The translations under genes and the position numbers were made by a program. From positions 62,001-126,000 of the forward strand of contig CAZZAM010000004.1 in assembly GCA_964652775.1 (NCBI GenBank): a DNA stretch of 64,000 nucleotides, in the 5' to 3' direction. Shown here piece by piece: positions 22,627-32,655 of the stretch. The stretch comes from UBA11346 sp038060575 (GTDB lineage: Bacteria > Planctomycetota > UBA11346). Position 1 is the stretch's first letter. The number at the start of each line of letters is the position of its first letter. Under the pieces are notes generated by a model. That model saw only the letters and a program-made list of their open reading frames with translations. It was not told the origin of the DNA and ran no database searches.

Positions 22627-25188
22627 TCAGTAGGTCACGCGGATGGAGCCAGTGATCCCTTTGAGCAGCGCCGCGCCAGTCACAGGATCAACTTGATAGG
22701 TAAGTTTTTTCTCTGGGGGGCGTGGCTTGCCGCGTTTACCACGCGGCACGGCGTCCACGGTAGGGTCCTGAACGACGTAATCGACAACGCTTTCGACCAC
22801 GAGCGTTTTGTTTTCAATCGCAGTGCGTGGAACGTAGAGTGCAACCGCAGCATCTTTTAGGCCGGTGATGCGGAATCGTCGAATCATCTGATTGACGATG
22901 CTTTCCTCTTTGTGGCCTACTACTGTCTGGGTTTTCTGGCGTACAAAGGCCTGGCACTCTAGGTTGAATGAACGGTCGAAATAGTAGGTGGCGACGCTGC
23001 CCTGCACGATGGTTTGCCGTTCACAGCAGATCGGCGCTCCATCGGGAAATTCTAGATGATAGACGACGGTTGCATCGGGTTTGTGTCCGTTGAATACGAA
23101 GCCTCCACGGGTGCGGGACGCGAACATGTACACGGGTTTTGTGGTGATGTCGTGACGGTCCTGGCGCAGGTTGAGGCCGAAGTCAGCAAGCAGATAGCGC
23201 AGCCAGATGCTTGCATCGTGGGACTCAGCCGGTGGGAACATGACCGGCTCGAGACTGTCTGGTGCGGCATCAAATGGCAGACTGCCGCGAATCCAAGCCA
23301 GGCTGCCGCCTTTCCATGAGCGTTGTGTTCGCACGAGTGCGTAAACGCGGCGCTTTCCTCCCCGGGACACCGTGGCGCGCACGTGAGTTCCCGCATCGGA
23401 CTTCTTGTCGAGTTCCTCGCATACCCCGCCGTCGCAATTGCGGGCGATGTGGCGCAGAGGACGTTTATGTGGCGTCACGGCAAAGTGGTCTTCGGTCATG
23501 TTCAACGAGACCGTGAGATCACCATCAATCGGTGCGGTGATCGAGATATTTAAGGCCTTGAGCAACTCTGGTGGAGCCTCGTGCAGTGAACCGTAGAACA
23601 CCGCCTTCCCACCGCGCTGCACATGTTCAAGTACGGCTCCGACATAGGACCAGTCCTTGGTTGGTGTCGGCACCACCAGGATGCGGCCACCGAGCGTTTT
23701 GGGATGTTTCGCTACGCACGCCGTAAAGGCTTTGGTCTCGATAACGGTATTCAGCGGTAGTCCACCAGCGATGGCCCTGGCAATGAACCAGTCGCCGAAA
23801 AAGGATTTCACCAGGCGGCCGTTTGGTTTGTAGATTTCGTCCTGGTACTCAGCGAACGGATACACCCAGACCAGTGGCCCGGCTTCGTCTGGGGCGAGGG
23901 TGAAAGCGCGGCGAATATGCGGTTCGATCTCGGTGGCATGCGTTTTATTAAGCTCTCCGACTCCCGAGTTGATCGTCAACAGTAGGACGTCGGTTGCGGC
24001 TTCGGCAGCGCCGACGGGCGACAGTCGCGCTGCTGCCATTGGGCAATACATATCGAACGGTTCACGGTTGTAGTAATCGCGCCAGGGAACGCCGGAGAAC
24101 CAGTTGTCGCAGACGTAGAAACGGAAGGGGAAGCCACGCTCGGGCGTGCAACTGATCCGCGATAAGTAAGCGGCCATCTCCAGGCCGAGGTTGTTCGAGC
24201 CCCACGGCGGATTGGGCGCCGGGCGCTGCAAGTGCCCTTCGTCATAGATCGCCCGCACATCGATACCGTGGGCGGCGGCATCCATGCCGATGGAAAAGTT
24301 GGTGCCGCGAATCTCGATCGGCAGGTGCGGACATTCGGCGCGGAAGGCTTTCCAGAACGAGAGGAATTCGGGAACGCGCTGCGCCGCCAAGTCGGGAGCG
24401 AATTTACGACCATCAAAAACCTCACCAAGATAACTCCACGCATAGTGGGTCAGTCCAAAACCATTGGATAACCAGATGTAATCATAGCCAAGTACCTGGG
24501 CGATGTCATTGAACTGTCGACCCAGAAAAGTTCCAAACGGGGTGCCTTCGGGAATGCCATTGGGAAAGCCAGCGTAGCGTTCGTGATCAGCTTTCATCAG
24601 GCCATAGCAACAGAGGAAAGCCATGGTTTTGGGAAACGCCGACTTCGGTCCACCTTCCAGGAGCTCGGGATGTTTCTCAAATTTGAATGCACTCTCGACA
24701 AATTCCGGTCCGGCATCGACGGTGGCACCAACGTAGACGCGGATGCCATACATGGATTTCGCTGTGGTCTTCAGTGCGGCCACAATCCGTTTCAAATCGC
24801 CATAGGTTACGCGCGGCGGCTTTTCTATGTAGGGCTTGGCTGGCGACGTCAGGTAATGACGGCATGGCGGATAGGCATCGTACTTCTGGTTGTTGAATCC
24901 AATCGTCGTGCACCAGCGGATCTCATCGTTCAGATCGCCGCGCCAGGTGAACACATCATCGCCATCGCCAATCCACAACAGCACGGTGACCTTTTCAGCA
25001 TCTTCGATCAGTCGCCGCCAGTTGTCGAAGGCTAGACGACACTGCTGCTCAATAAATGCATCATCAAGTCGGGTGAATACCTTGAGACCGAGTTCGAGTG
25101 TCACGCGCTTCAGTCGAGTGCATGCAGACATGAGCGGGATCTCCGTAGGGGTGGCGACGAGATGTGGTTGCTGGACTGTAGTAGACAT
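22627..25188 (-). CDS. Large uncharacterised protein, possibly glycosidase-like
   Basis: An 853-residue protein of no family I can name with confidence. The first half reads like a TIM-barrel glycosidase (DDVFTWRGDLNDEIRW, then YDYIWLSNGFGLTHYAW near residue 230, EIRGTNFSIGMDAA, IYDEGHLQRPAP), followed by a Rossmann-like stretch (GRILVVPTPTKDWSYVGAV) similar to beta-galactosidase trimerisation domains, and a beta-rich C-terminal third. No signal peptide is evident. ATG 25131 (GGAG 9 nt upstream) is an alternative start that removes 19 residues. Proteins of this build are typical of PVC bacteria with large carbohydrate gene sets. Confidence 0.6.
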   Translation of the reverse strand: MSTTVQQPHLVATPTEIPLMSACTRLKRVTLELGLKVFTRLDDAFIEQQCRLAFDNWRRLIEDAEKVTVLLWIGDGDDVFTWRGDLNDEIRWCTTIGFNNQKYDAYPPCRHYLTSPAKPYIEKPPRVTYGDLKRIVAALKTTAKSMYGIRVYVGATVDAGPEFVESAFKFEKHPELLEGGPKSAFPKTMAFLCCYGLMKADHERYAGFPNGIPEGTPFGTFLGRQFNDIAQVLGYDYIWLSNGFGLTHYAWSYLGEVFDGRKFAPDLAAQRVPEFLSFWKAFRAECPHLPIEIRGTNFSIGMDAAAHGIDVRAIYDEGHLQRPAPNPPWGSNNLGLEMAAYLSRISCTPERGFPFRFYVCDNWFSGVPWRDYYNREPFDMYCPMAAARLSPVGAAEAATDVLLLTINSGVGELNKTHATEIEPHIRRAFTLAPDEAGPLVWVYPFAEYQDEIYKPNGRLVKSFFGDWFIARAIAGGLPLNTVIETKAFTACVAKHPKTLGGRILVVPTPTKDWSYVGAVLEHVQRGGKAVFYGSLHEAPPELLKALNISITAPIDGDLTVSLNMTEDHFAVTPHKRPLRHIARNCDGGVCEELDKKSDAGTHVRATVSRGGKRRVYALVRTQRSWKGGSLAWIRGSLPFDAAPDSLEPVMFPPAESHDASIWLRYLLADFGLNLRQDRHDITTKPVYMFASRTRGGFVFNGHKPDATVVYHLEFPDGAPICCERQTIVQGSVATYYFDRSFNLECQAFVRQKTQTVVGHKEESIVNQMIRRFRITGLKDAAVALYVPRTAIENKTLVVESVVDYVVQDPTVDAVPRGKRGKPRPPEKKLTYQVDPVTGAALLKGITGSIRVTY

Positions 25189-25313
25189 GACGGCAACTGG
25201 GATGGAGAATTAGTTTCGGACAGAAGTGTTTTGCGACACATGGGTTGGATTACGGATGTGCATGTGGCGAGGAGAATCGACAGGGCGCATGAAAACGATG
25301 TCGAGACGCAATT

Positions 25314-25349
25314 CCTGGGAACGTCACGCCATCGCGAGGCGTTCCCAGG
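25314..25349. terminator. 10-bp hairpin after the efflux operon
   Basis: CCTGGGAACG (25314-25323) and CGTTCCCAGG (25340-25349) form a perfect 10-bp stem with a 16-nt loop, 40 bp past the stop of the His-rich gene that ends the operon. No T-run is present. The rest of 25189-25389 shows no gene. Confidence 0.5.
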
Positions 25350-25389
25350 GTTTCGCGAAATTGCCACCGTGGGCTGTGGACAGAACTAT

Positions 25390-25908
25390 TTAGTGCGCGT
25401 GGTCGTGCGGTTTAGACTCAGGCTTAGGCTTGTTCTCAGGCTTTGTTTCAGCCTTTGTTTCAGCCTTGGCCTTCGGCAGCGACAGCGACGCCTTGCCGGT
25501 CTCGCCTGATTCGGGTTCGATGGCTATCCAGATTTTTGACTCGGCTGGGATCGGATCGGGAATGGTCACGTGGCCATTGTATGCGCCCTTGGGCTCCTTC
25601 GCTGCATCAAGCTTGGCTTTGACTGATCCACGTCCGGTCTCGAGGCCGACCCACACGCGCACAGCCTTCGGCGTTGGCTGGTCGGCATTGAGTTGGATTT
25701 CAACGTCCCATTCCTTGCCCGCAGCGAAACGCTCTGAGGCCAACACAGCAGCTTTGTAGGTGCCGATATCGACCGAGCCGATGGATACGACCTTACCGTG
25801 ATCGTGTCCGTGTTCGTGTTTGGGCGGCGTGGTTTCTGCGGCAATGATCGGTGATCCGATCGTCAGCAGGGCCGAGGCCATGGTCAGGGTGAGAAAGTTG
25901 GGTGTCAT
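25390..25908 (-). CDS. Exported His-rich protein of the efflux operon
   Basis: A 172-residue protein with signal peptide (ASALLTIGSPIIAAE), a His cluster straight after it (KHEHGHDHGK), a compact beta-rich middle, and a Lys/Pro-rich tail with a second His cluster (KPHDHAH). ATG 25908 overlaps the RND stop by 4 bp (ATGA), so it is coupled to the pump. Such His clusters bind Zn, Ni, Co or Cu; a periplasmic metal carrier or buffer feeding the efflux complex is likely. No named family recognised. Confidence 0.78.
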   Translation of the reverse strand: MTPNFLTLTMASALLTIGSPIIAAETTPPKHEHGHDHGKVVSIGSVDIGTYKAAVLASERFAAGKEWDVEIQLNADQPTPKAVRVWVGLETGRGSVKAKLDAAKEPKGAYNGHVTIPDPIPAESKIWIAIEPESGETGKASLSLPKAKAETKAETKPENKPKPESKPHDHAH

Positions 25909-28900
25909 GGATGCTCCGGGTTGTTGGTTACAGACGTCGTGGCCTGCGCCGGCGTGGCGGAAGGCGGAGAGGTTGGCGGATTGCGCCGATCGAAGACCCA
26001 GGCGTAGGCGGCCGGGACGACGACCAGGTTGAGTGCGGTCGAACTGATCAGGCCACCCAGCACGACGATCGCCAATGGCGCGAGTATTTCTGCCCCTGGC
26101 TGGCCGACCATCATTGCCAGTGGAATCAGACCGATAGCAGCGCACAACGCGGTCATCAGGATCGCCACCAATCGCTCTTCGGAGCCGTGCGTGATCGCCT
26201 GCATTAGTGGCCGACCTTCTTCGGCGTGTGCCTGATACTGATTGATGAGCAGGATGCCGTTGCGCACTGCGATGCCGAACAGCGTGATGAAGCCGACCAG
26301 ACTGGCGATCGACAGCACCGGAGCGGTATAGACGCCACCCAGTCCAAGCAGGGCCAGGGTATTGCCGAACAGCGATGGTGATTCAGATATGTACACCGCA
26401 GCGATGCCGCCGATCAACGACAGCGGCAGGTTGAGCATCACCAACCCGGCGGCCTTGGCCGAGGAAAGCGCCGCAGCGAGCAGCAAGAAGACCACGACGA
26501 TCACCGCGATGCCCATCAGACCGATGGTGCGGCTGGCCTCCTGCTGGGCTTCAAATTGTCCACCGTAGTGAACCGAGAGTCCCGCCTTGGCGACAACCGG
26601 ATCCACAACCAGGCGAATGTCGTGGACAAGGTCTCCCAGATTCTGGCCGTCAGCGACGTTGCAGCTGACCACCGCCTTGCGGCGGGCGCCTTCGCGAGCG
26701 ATGAGGTTGGACGCTTTTTCCAGGCCGATATCAGCCACTTCACGCAAACGTACCTGTGGACCATACGGGCTCTTCAACACCAGTTCGCCGACCTGCTCCT
26801 CGGTCTGGCGCTCATCGGGATGCAGACGCACGGTCAGATCGTAGCGCCGGATGCCTTGGTTGACCGAGGCGACATGCACGCCAGCCATGGCCATCTCCAC
26901 TTGTTCGGCGGCGTCGGCCGGGGTCAGTCCAGCCCGGGCTAGATCGTCATGCCGATAACGTACTGGCAGCGTCTCAATCATGACTTCACGATTGGCAACG
27001 ACGTCGCGGGCGCCCGCTACCCCCTTCATGACGCCTTCGATCTCCTTGACCACGACGCGGAGTTGGTCGAGATCATCGCCGAACACGGTGATCGAGACGG
27101 CGGCGGGTGTGCCAGAAAGAATATGCGATAGACGATGCTCGATCGGCTGGCCGATCGAAGTGACCACCCCGGGCATCTGGGCAAGAATCTTATCAAGCTC
27201 GGCTCGCACCCGGTCCTGGGTCCCCGGTTCCATGGTCACGTTCATCTCGCTGGAAGAAGGTGGTTCGGCGTGCTGATCACGCTCGGCGCGACCCGTCCGA
27301 CGAGCAACGTCGCGCACGCCGGGGATGGTGGCGATGCGTGCTTCGACCCCGCGCACCAAGCGATCGCTCTCAATCAGCGAGGTCCCCGGCGGGGTCATGA
27401 TCATCACCGTGAACGTGCCCTCTTTGAAGCTGGGCAAAAAACTGGATCCGAAGGTCGTGGCCAAAGCCAACGCAGCGAGGGCGAGTCCTGCCGAGCCCAG
27501 TACCACGCTGCGTTTCCAGCGGATGCACCAGGCTAGCGTCGGCCGATAGGCTTGCTTGAGCCAGCGCACCAGAAAGCCGTCGTGCTCGTCGCCCTTCCAC
27601 TTCAGGCCGGTCAGCAGTATCCGGCACAAAGCTGGGGTAACCGTGATGGCGACTAACAGACTGGCGAGCGTCGAGACGATGTAACTGACGCCCAATGGCC
27701 GGAAGAAACGACCTTCCATGCCGGCCAAGAACAACAGCGGGATAAACACCAAAACGATGATGATGGTGGCGAAGACCATCGGGCTGGCGATTTCATGACT
27801 CGATCGCTCGACCACGTCCGCCTCGGCGCTGCGTTGATCTTCCGGCTTGTGGCGATTTTCGCGCAGGCGACGGAAGGCGTTCTCAACATAGATGATGGCG
27901 TCATCAACCAGGCCGCCGAGAGCCACAGCCAAGCCGCCAAGGGTCATGACGTTGATCGACAGGCCGAACCAGGCCATGACGATGAATGCCGCGCCCAGCG
28001 ACAGCGGCAAGGCGGTCAGTGTGATCACCGTCGTTCGCACGTTCAGCAGAAAGAGGATCAGCACGATGCTGACGATGATCGCAGCCTCTTTCAGCACCTT
28101 GATCAGATTGTCGACCGACACCTGAATGAATTCGGCCTGGCGGAAGACATGGGTATTCACCGTCATGCCGCTGGGCACCGCCATGCTCGCCACGGCTTGA
28201 TCGAGGGCTGTGGTGATGGTCAGCGTGTTGGTGCCTGGAGCTTTCTGAACCGAAATCACGACCGCTGACTGACCGCGTTCAGTGGCGGTGCCACGGGCCG
28301 GAGCCGGAGCTAAAGCAACTTCGGCAACGTCGCCGATTGTCACCGGCACGCCCTCGTGATAGGCGAGTACGGTGCGTTGAATGTCTTCGGCCTTGGTCAC
28401 CTGGGCAGATTGACGGATTGGTACTTCCTTGCCTTCGCGGTTGGCCAAGAAGCCGGCGCTGGCGGTCGAGTGCGCTTTTTTTGCCGCCGCCACGACGTCG
28501 GCCACGGTCAGTTTGTAGAGCTGCAGCCGATCGGGCCGACAAAGCACTTGGTATTCTGGCAGTTCACCGCCGATGGCGACAACTTGGGCTATGCCGGCGA
28601 CGCCGAGCAGACGATTGCGCAGCTCGAACTCGGCAAAGGAGCGTAGATCCTTGGACGAACGACTGCCATCTGGTGACATGACCGACACCAGCATGACTTC
28701 GCCGGTGATCGAGGTGACTGGCGCGATCTCGGCATGGGCGCCGGATGGGAGAACGTCCTTCAGCGCCGACAGGCGTTCAGCGACCTGCTGGCGGGCGCGC
28801 CAGATGTCCTCGCCCCAATCGAACTCAACCCACACGATGGACAGACCTAGCGACGAGGACGAACGCAGTTTGCGCATGCCGGGCATGCCGTTGACCGATG

Positions 28901-29111
28901 ACTCGATCGGCACCGTGACATATTGCTCGACCTCATCGGCGGCTAGGCCACCGGCCTCGGTCATGACCACAACAGTTGGTGCGTTGAGTTCGGGAAATAC
29001 ATCGATCGCCATGCGTGGAATGAGCCAGCCGGCCACGGCGAGCATGATGCCGGCAAGGATGACGACGGCCTTGGCGTGGCGTAAGGACAGGCTGATGAGC
29101 CAGGTGAACAT
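25905..29111 (-). CDS. Heavy-metal RND efflux pump, CzcA/CusA family
   Basis: Inner-membrane proton-driven pump of 1068 residues, the length expected for the HME-RND group. Visible are the N-terminal helix, DVFPELNAPTVVV, the TM4 segment LAVALGGLVDDAIIYVENAFRRLRE, the periplasmic porter domains, and a second set of membrane helices near 860-1040. The TM4 motif has VDDA rather than the DFG...DGA of divalent CzcA or the VDAA of CusA, so the metal cannot be assigned safely. It lies 6 bp after the membrane-fusion gene in a five-gene operon. Confidence 0.93.
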   Translation of the reverse strand: MFTWLISLSLRHAKAVVILAGIMLAVAGWLIPRMAIDVFPELNAPTVVVMTEAGGLAADEVEQYVTVPIESSVNGMPGMRKLRSSSSLGLSIVWVEFDWGEDIWRARQQVAERLSALKDVLPSGAHAEIAPVTSITGEVMLVSVMSPDGSRSSKDLRSFAEFELRNRLLGVAGIAQVVAIGGELPEYQVLCRPDRLQLYKLTVADVVAAAKKAHSTASAGFLANREGKEVPIRQSAQVTKAEDIQRTVLAYHEGVPVTIGDVAEVALAPAPARGTATERGQSAVVISVQKAPGTNTLTITTALDQAVASMAVPSGMTVNTHVFRQAEFIQVSVDNLIKVLKEAAIIVSIVLILFLLNVRTTVITLTALPLSLGAAFIVMAWFGLSINVMTLGGLAVALGGLVDDAIIYVENAFRRLRENRHKPEDQRSAEADVVERSSHEIASPMVFATIIIVLVFIPLLFLAGMEGRFFRPLGVSYIVSTLASLLVAITVTPALCRILLTGLKWKGDEHDGFLVRWLKQAYRPTLAWCIRWKRSVVLGSAGLALAALALATTFGSSFLPSFKEGTFTVMIMTPPGTSLIESDRLVRGVEARIATIPGVRDVARRTGRAERDQHAEPPSSSEMNVTMEPGTQDRVRAELDKILAQMPGVVTSIGQPIEHRLSHILSGTPAAVSITVFGDDLDQLRVVVKEIEGVMKGVAGARDVVANREVMIETLPVRYRHDDLARAGLTPADAAEQVEMAMAGVHVASVNQGIRRYDLTVRLHPDERQTEEQVGELVLKSPYGPQVRLREVADIGLEKASNLIAREGARRKAVVSCNVADGQNLGDLVHDIRLVVDPVVAKAGLSVHYGGQFEAQQEASRTIGLMGIAVIVVVFLLLAAALSSAKAAGLVMLNLPLSLIGGIAAVYISESPSLFGNTLALLGLGGVYTAPVLSIASLVGFITLFGIAVRNGILLINQYQAHAEEGRPLMQAITHGSEERLVAILMTALCAAIGLIPLAMMVGQPGAEILAPLAIVVLGGLISSTALNLVVVPAAYAWVFDRRNPPTSPPSATPAQATTSVTNNPEHP

Positions 29112-29117
29112 AGGGGT

Positions 29118-30554
29118 TCAGTGCTTGCCGGTGTGGAATGTGCCATCGGCCTCGAAGTGGCCGGTCTGCGCACCGCTCTCCTGCTGCGAGAGCTTGAGTG
29201 GATAGATGCCGCCGAGAACGACCTGATCTCCCTCCTTGAGATTCGATTGCACCACCACCCAACGACCGTCACTAGCACCCAGATCAGCTTCATCCTTCGT
29301 CACGCGATCGGGATGCTTCTGATCGCGGCGGAAGTAGATGGTCTTCAGACCGTCGCGAATGGTGGCTGCCACCGGGATGGCCAATTCCTCGTCAGCCGTA
29401 CCACTGAGCACCACTTCCAAATTGGCAGTGACACCAGGTCGGACCCACACCGGAATTGTACCGCCTGCAACAGGATGGGCGATGAGCTCGACGGAACGAT
29501 CGATCGCATCGGCCACGGGGCCGATGACGAGGCTAGCCGCGATTGACTGCGTCACCGCCGGGTCGGCAGCGACGATGCGGGCGGTCATGCCATCACGAAG
29601 CCGGGGCAAATCAGCTTGAAGACCAGCGGCACGTAAACGGACGCCGGTCGGGTCGATGACCGTCAGCACATGCGCGTTGGCATCTGCCCAACCACCGCTC
29701 GCCTGGACTTCACCTTCGACCACTCCGGCGAAGGCTGCGCGAAACTCCAATGCCGTGATCGCCGCCCAGGCAGGAATTCCGTGGGAATCGCTAGCCGCCA
29801 GCTCTGCTTCTGGAAGAGCGGTGAGCTGCGCCGCCTGTGCGAGCAGCAGATGCAGACGCATGCGTGCCTGCCCGCATTCGGCGTGTCCATCAGCCCCAAA
29901 CGCTTGGCGCGCTGCCGCGGCCAGCTCGCGTTTTGCCTCGGCAAGACTGATACGAAGTTCAGCGACTCGACCAGCCACCTCGGCGCGCTCGGCTGCCTTG
30001 CCGCCAAGTTCCTGACCGAGCTTGTCGAGTGTGGCCAAACGCGCTGACCAGAGGGACACAGCACCATCTAACGCGGCGACATGTTCCACCGCTGCGGCGT
30101 GCTGTTCCGCAGCAGCAATCACCGCCGCCGTTGCGTCAGCCAATGCCTGCTGCAAGCGCTGCCAATCGGCAGCATACAATCGATAGAGCACGGTCCCTGC
30201 GGCAACCCGCTGGTACGGCTTCACCAGTAGTTCGATGCGGCCAGCCAACGGCGCCCGGTACGCACGACGTGCGGTGGACTCGGCTTCAAAACGACCGGGC
30301 ATGCGAACCACGCCCTGGACGATCCGGTACTCAGCGGTGGCCCAGGTGATGCCAAGATTCTGCTGTGCTGCTTTGGGCAAGACGATGATCTCAGCGCCAC
30401 CATGTGCATGATCATGACCCGCGTGCGGATCGGCTGCTGCAGTAGCAGCTGATCCATGACCGTCCGTAGCAGCAGTGTGGCTATGGGTGGGTCCGGAGTC
30501 ACAACCCGCCAACAACAAGCTAAACGCAGCGACGAGGAGCAGACGATGGTTCAT
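29118..30554 (-). CDS. Membrane-fusion lipoprotein of the efflux system
   Basis: A 478-residue periplasmic adaptor (CzcB/CusB-like). The start at 30554 gives a lipoprotein signal (LLLVAAFSLLLAGC, Cys at 18), then a His-rich leader (HSHTAATDGHGSA, DPHAGHDHAHGG) that may bind metal, and the barrel-sandwich hybrid and alpha-hairpin domains (YRAPLAGRIELLVKPYQRVAAG). An upstream extension of the frame to 30635 overlaps the preceding gene and lacks support. It joins the RND pump to the outer-membrane factor. Confidence 0.88.
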   Translation of the reverse strand: MNHRLLLVAAFSLLLAGCDSGPTHSHTAATDGHGSAATAAADPHAGHDHAHGGAEIIVLPKAAQQNLGITWATAEYRIVQGVVRMPGRFEAESTARRAYRAPLAGRIELLVKPYQRVAAGTVLYRLYAADWQRLQQALADATAAVIAAAEQHAAAVEHVAALDGAVSLWSARLATLDKLGQELGGKAAERAEVAGRVAELRISLAEAKRELAAAARQAFGADGHAECGQARMRLHLLLAQAAQLTALPEAELAASDSHGIPAWAAITALEFRAAFAGVVEGEVQASGGWADANAHVLTVIDPTGVRLRAAGLQADLPRLRDGMTARIVAADPAVTQSIAASLVIGPVADAIDRSVELIAHPVAGGTIPVWVRPGVTANLEVVLSGTADEELAIPVAATIRDGLKTIYFRRDQKHPDRVTKDEADLGASDGRWVVVQSNLKEGDQVVLGGIYPLKLSQQESGAQTGHFEADGTFHTGKH

Positions 30555-30589
30555 CCTCAATGCCCCAGTCCGGACTGTCTGATCAATGT

Positions 30590-31966
30590 TCATGGGAGAT
30601 TCCCAGCAGCGGGTGGATGGACTGACGATGACCACAACGGATCGCCCACCGCCTGGCCGAGACGGATGAACGCCTCGGTGGTACGACGCCGGGCTTCAAG
30701 CAGATCCGTTTGCACGGCAAGTGCCGCGCGTCGGGCCTCAAATAGATCGGTCAGGCTGGCATCTCCGGCCTTGAACGCAGCCGTACGCAAGGCCAAAGCC
30801 TCCTCCGCTGCCGGTACCGCCTGCTCGGCAAGAACCGTCGCCTCGTGCTGGGCTGTCGTCACCGCGCCGAGTGCCTCTGCAAGATCGCGTTGCAAACGCT
30901 GGTACTCGATGCGCATCGTTGCCCGAGCCAGCGAGCGGTTAGCTTCTGCTCCGGCGATGGCACCCTCATTCTGATTCCACAACGGCATATCAAAACCAAG
31001 GGTGAATCCGTACGTGTCTTGGTCGATTTCTCGCATCCCCGAAACTCCGATCGTCACATCTGGCAAGCGCGCCTGATGTTCTGCGGTGACCCGCGCCTCG
31101 GCGGCTAATGTGGCATCGGCCAATGCCCGCAATCGCGGATGGCGCTCGGCAGCAGCTCGTAGGTGTTGCGGATCCAGTTCCAGCAAGTCGGTTAACCACG
31201 GATCAGCCAGCGCTAAGTCATCAGGTAAGGTCGGATCGCACCACGTGCGTAGAACGGTGAGCGCGGTGGCGATATCGCGGTGACGGCTCGCGCTGCGTAA
31301 GGCCGTCGTGGTCGCTTCCAATCGAGCGCGCGCGACGCTCGCACGATCCGCGTCGCCAACGGCTTGCCGACTCACCATCATAGCCGCTATCTCAGCCGTG
31401 AGTTTCGCTTCGCTGTCTGCCTGGGCAGCTGCTTCCCGCGCTGCCGCATAGGCGACTACCGCCAACCGCACATTGGCCTCTAATTCCAACAACGCTACGC
31501 GACCTTCGGCTTCGGCCGCGTTCGACTGGGCGCGTGCAGCGTCGACGCGAGCCGCGCGCTTGCCCCACCATTCCAGACGCTGACTGAGGCTGCCGCCATA
31601 CGGCCGATCACGCTCAACACCGCCAACCCTGGGCCGGGTCTGAGACAATGACAATGCAACTGTCGGGTTGGCCCAAGCTTCTGCTTGTCGCACCTGAGCC
31701 ATAGCCGAGGCACGGGCGGCAGCGACCGCGTCCGCCGTCGGGTGTGCCAGGCGGGCGGCTTCGAGCAGGCGAACAACTGGCACCACCCCAGACCAATCGC
31801 GAGCAGGCGGTGGGGCCGGTGTGGAGTCTGCCGCAACAGCCTGGGGAGTCGGTGATGGTGCGTGGACCGACCTGGACGGTGGCTGAGCGATGCACCCGAC
31901 CAGGATTGCCGAGGCAGCAATCGGCAACGAGTGCCTGAACGCGAACCCGCCTGACGTAGTGAACAT
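30590..31966 (-). CDS. Outer-membrane efflux factor, TolC/CzcC family
   Basis: A 458-residue outer-membrane factor with a lipobox-like N terminus (SAILVGC), a low-complexity Pro/Ala linker, and two OEP repeats: VRLLEAARLAHPTADAVAAA and, in the second half, AAERHPRLRALADATLAAEA. GFDMPLWNQNEGAI is the typical strand-loop of the family. It precedes the membrane-fusion gene by 35 bp and forms the export channel of the metal efflux complex. Confidence 0.87.
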   Translation of the reverse strand: MFTTSGGFAFRHSLPIAASAILVGCIAQPPSRSVHAPSPTPQAVAADSTPAPPPARDWSGVVPVVRLLEAARLAHPTADAVAAARASAMAQVRQAEAWANPTVALSLSQTRPRVGGVERDRPYGGSLSQRLEWWGKRAARVDAARAQSNAAEAEGRVALLELEANVRLAVVAYAAAREAAAQADSEAKLTAEIAAMMVSRQAVGDADRASVARARLEATTTALRSASRHRDIATALTVLRTWCDPTLPDDLALADPWLTDLLELDPQHLRAAAERHPRLRALADATLAAEARVTAEHQARLPDVTIGVSGMREIDQDTYGFTLGFDMPLWNQNEGAIAGAEANRSLARATMRIEYQRLQRDLAEALGAVTTAQHEATVLAEQAVPAAEEALALRTAAFKAGDASLTDLFEARRAALAVQTDLLEARRRTTEAFIRLGQAVGDPLWSSSVHPPAAGNLP

Positions 31967-32046
31967 GACGATCCCCGCAACTGAGGTAGGGATGCCGTGC
32001 GATCACGGCATCACGGCGCACGTGCGAACTGCGCGTGCGAAACTAC

Positions 32047-32433
32047 TCAGTTCAACCGAACAGGCGGAGGATCGGGCGAATAGGAAATGCTGTCAGGAGC
32101 CGTGTGCGAAACCGGATGTTGGCGACGCGAGGCAGACCACGTATGCATCGGTACAGCGAGTGGCTCGGCTATTCCCACCATGGTTGGCGAACAGTGACAG
32201 TGCCCACGGTCGTCGGGATCGCACGGTTCCGGAACAACAGTGTCCGCGCATGCAGTCTCTGCCATAACACCATCAGAAACGGCATGGGGCGCACACGCGT
32301 GGTCAACAGTATGCAGATGAGTGGGCACCGACGAGATGAGGACTGCCACCATGGCCAAGCCGGTTACGGCATGACGCAGGAAGTATTGGACGTAGTGCTT
32401 GAGCATCGGGTAAACGGTCGAGACGAGGTTCAA
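32047..32433 (-). CDS. Small exported Cys/His-rich protein heading the efflux operon
   Basis: A 128-residue protein with an N-terminal membrane or signal segment (HAVTGLAMVAVLISSVPTHLH), a Cys/His-rich central part (HTVDHACAPHA, CADTVVPEPCDPDDRGHCHC) and a Pro-rich end (PDPPPVRLN). This layout resembles the small DUF2946-like proteins found next to metal efflux genes, but homology is not proven. TTG 32433 is chosen because AAGGA lies 7-8 nt upstream; ATG 32406 is an alternative. It ends 80 bp before the outer-membrane factor. Confidence 0.6.
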   Translation of the reverse strand: MNLVSTVYPMLKHYVQYFLRHAVTGLAMVAVLISSVPTHLHTVDHACAPHAVSDGVMAETACADTVVPEPCDPDDRGHCHCSPTMVGIAEPLAVPMHTWSASRRQHPVSHTAPDSISYSPDPPPVRLN

Positions 32434-32637
32434 GTGGCTTCCTTACCGAGACATTGGGGGACGCTAGGAGTCTCGGTGAGCAGTGCCACTCATCAATGTC
32501 CCGTACCATCCCAACCGCATGATGCAGCCCAATGTAAGTTGCTGGGACAGACAACACGAATTGATGTACGTGGGCAGGGGCTACCGTGGCACTGGTGCGT
32601 CGCCTAGCAAACCGAGAACTGGTGATTAGGCTGCCCG

Positions 32638-32655
32638 GGTCTTACCGATAAGACC
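32638..32655. promoter_or_regulatory. Small palindrome upstream of Sel1 gene
   Basis: GGTCTTA-CCGA-TAAGACC is a perfect 7-bp inverted repeat 53 bp before the Sel1-repeat start codon. It could be an operator or a leader hairpin. The remainder of 32434-32708 shows nothing else. Confidence 0.35.

Noticed and set aside
28573..29205. Plus-strand 210-residue frame
   Set aside because: It is antisense to the RND pump and its composition is an artefact of that gene's codon usage.
32035..32607. Plus-strand 190-residue frame
   Set aside because: Antisense to the small Cys/His-rich gene, which has a signal segment, ribosome site and operon context.
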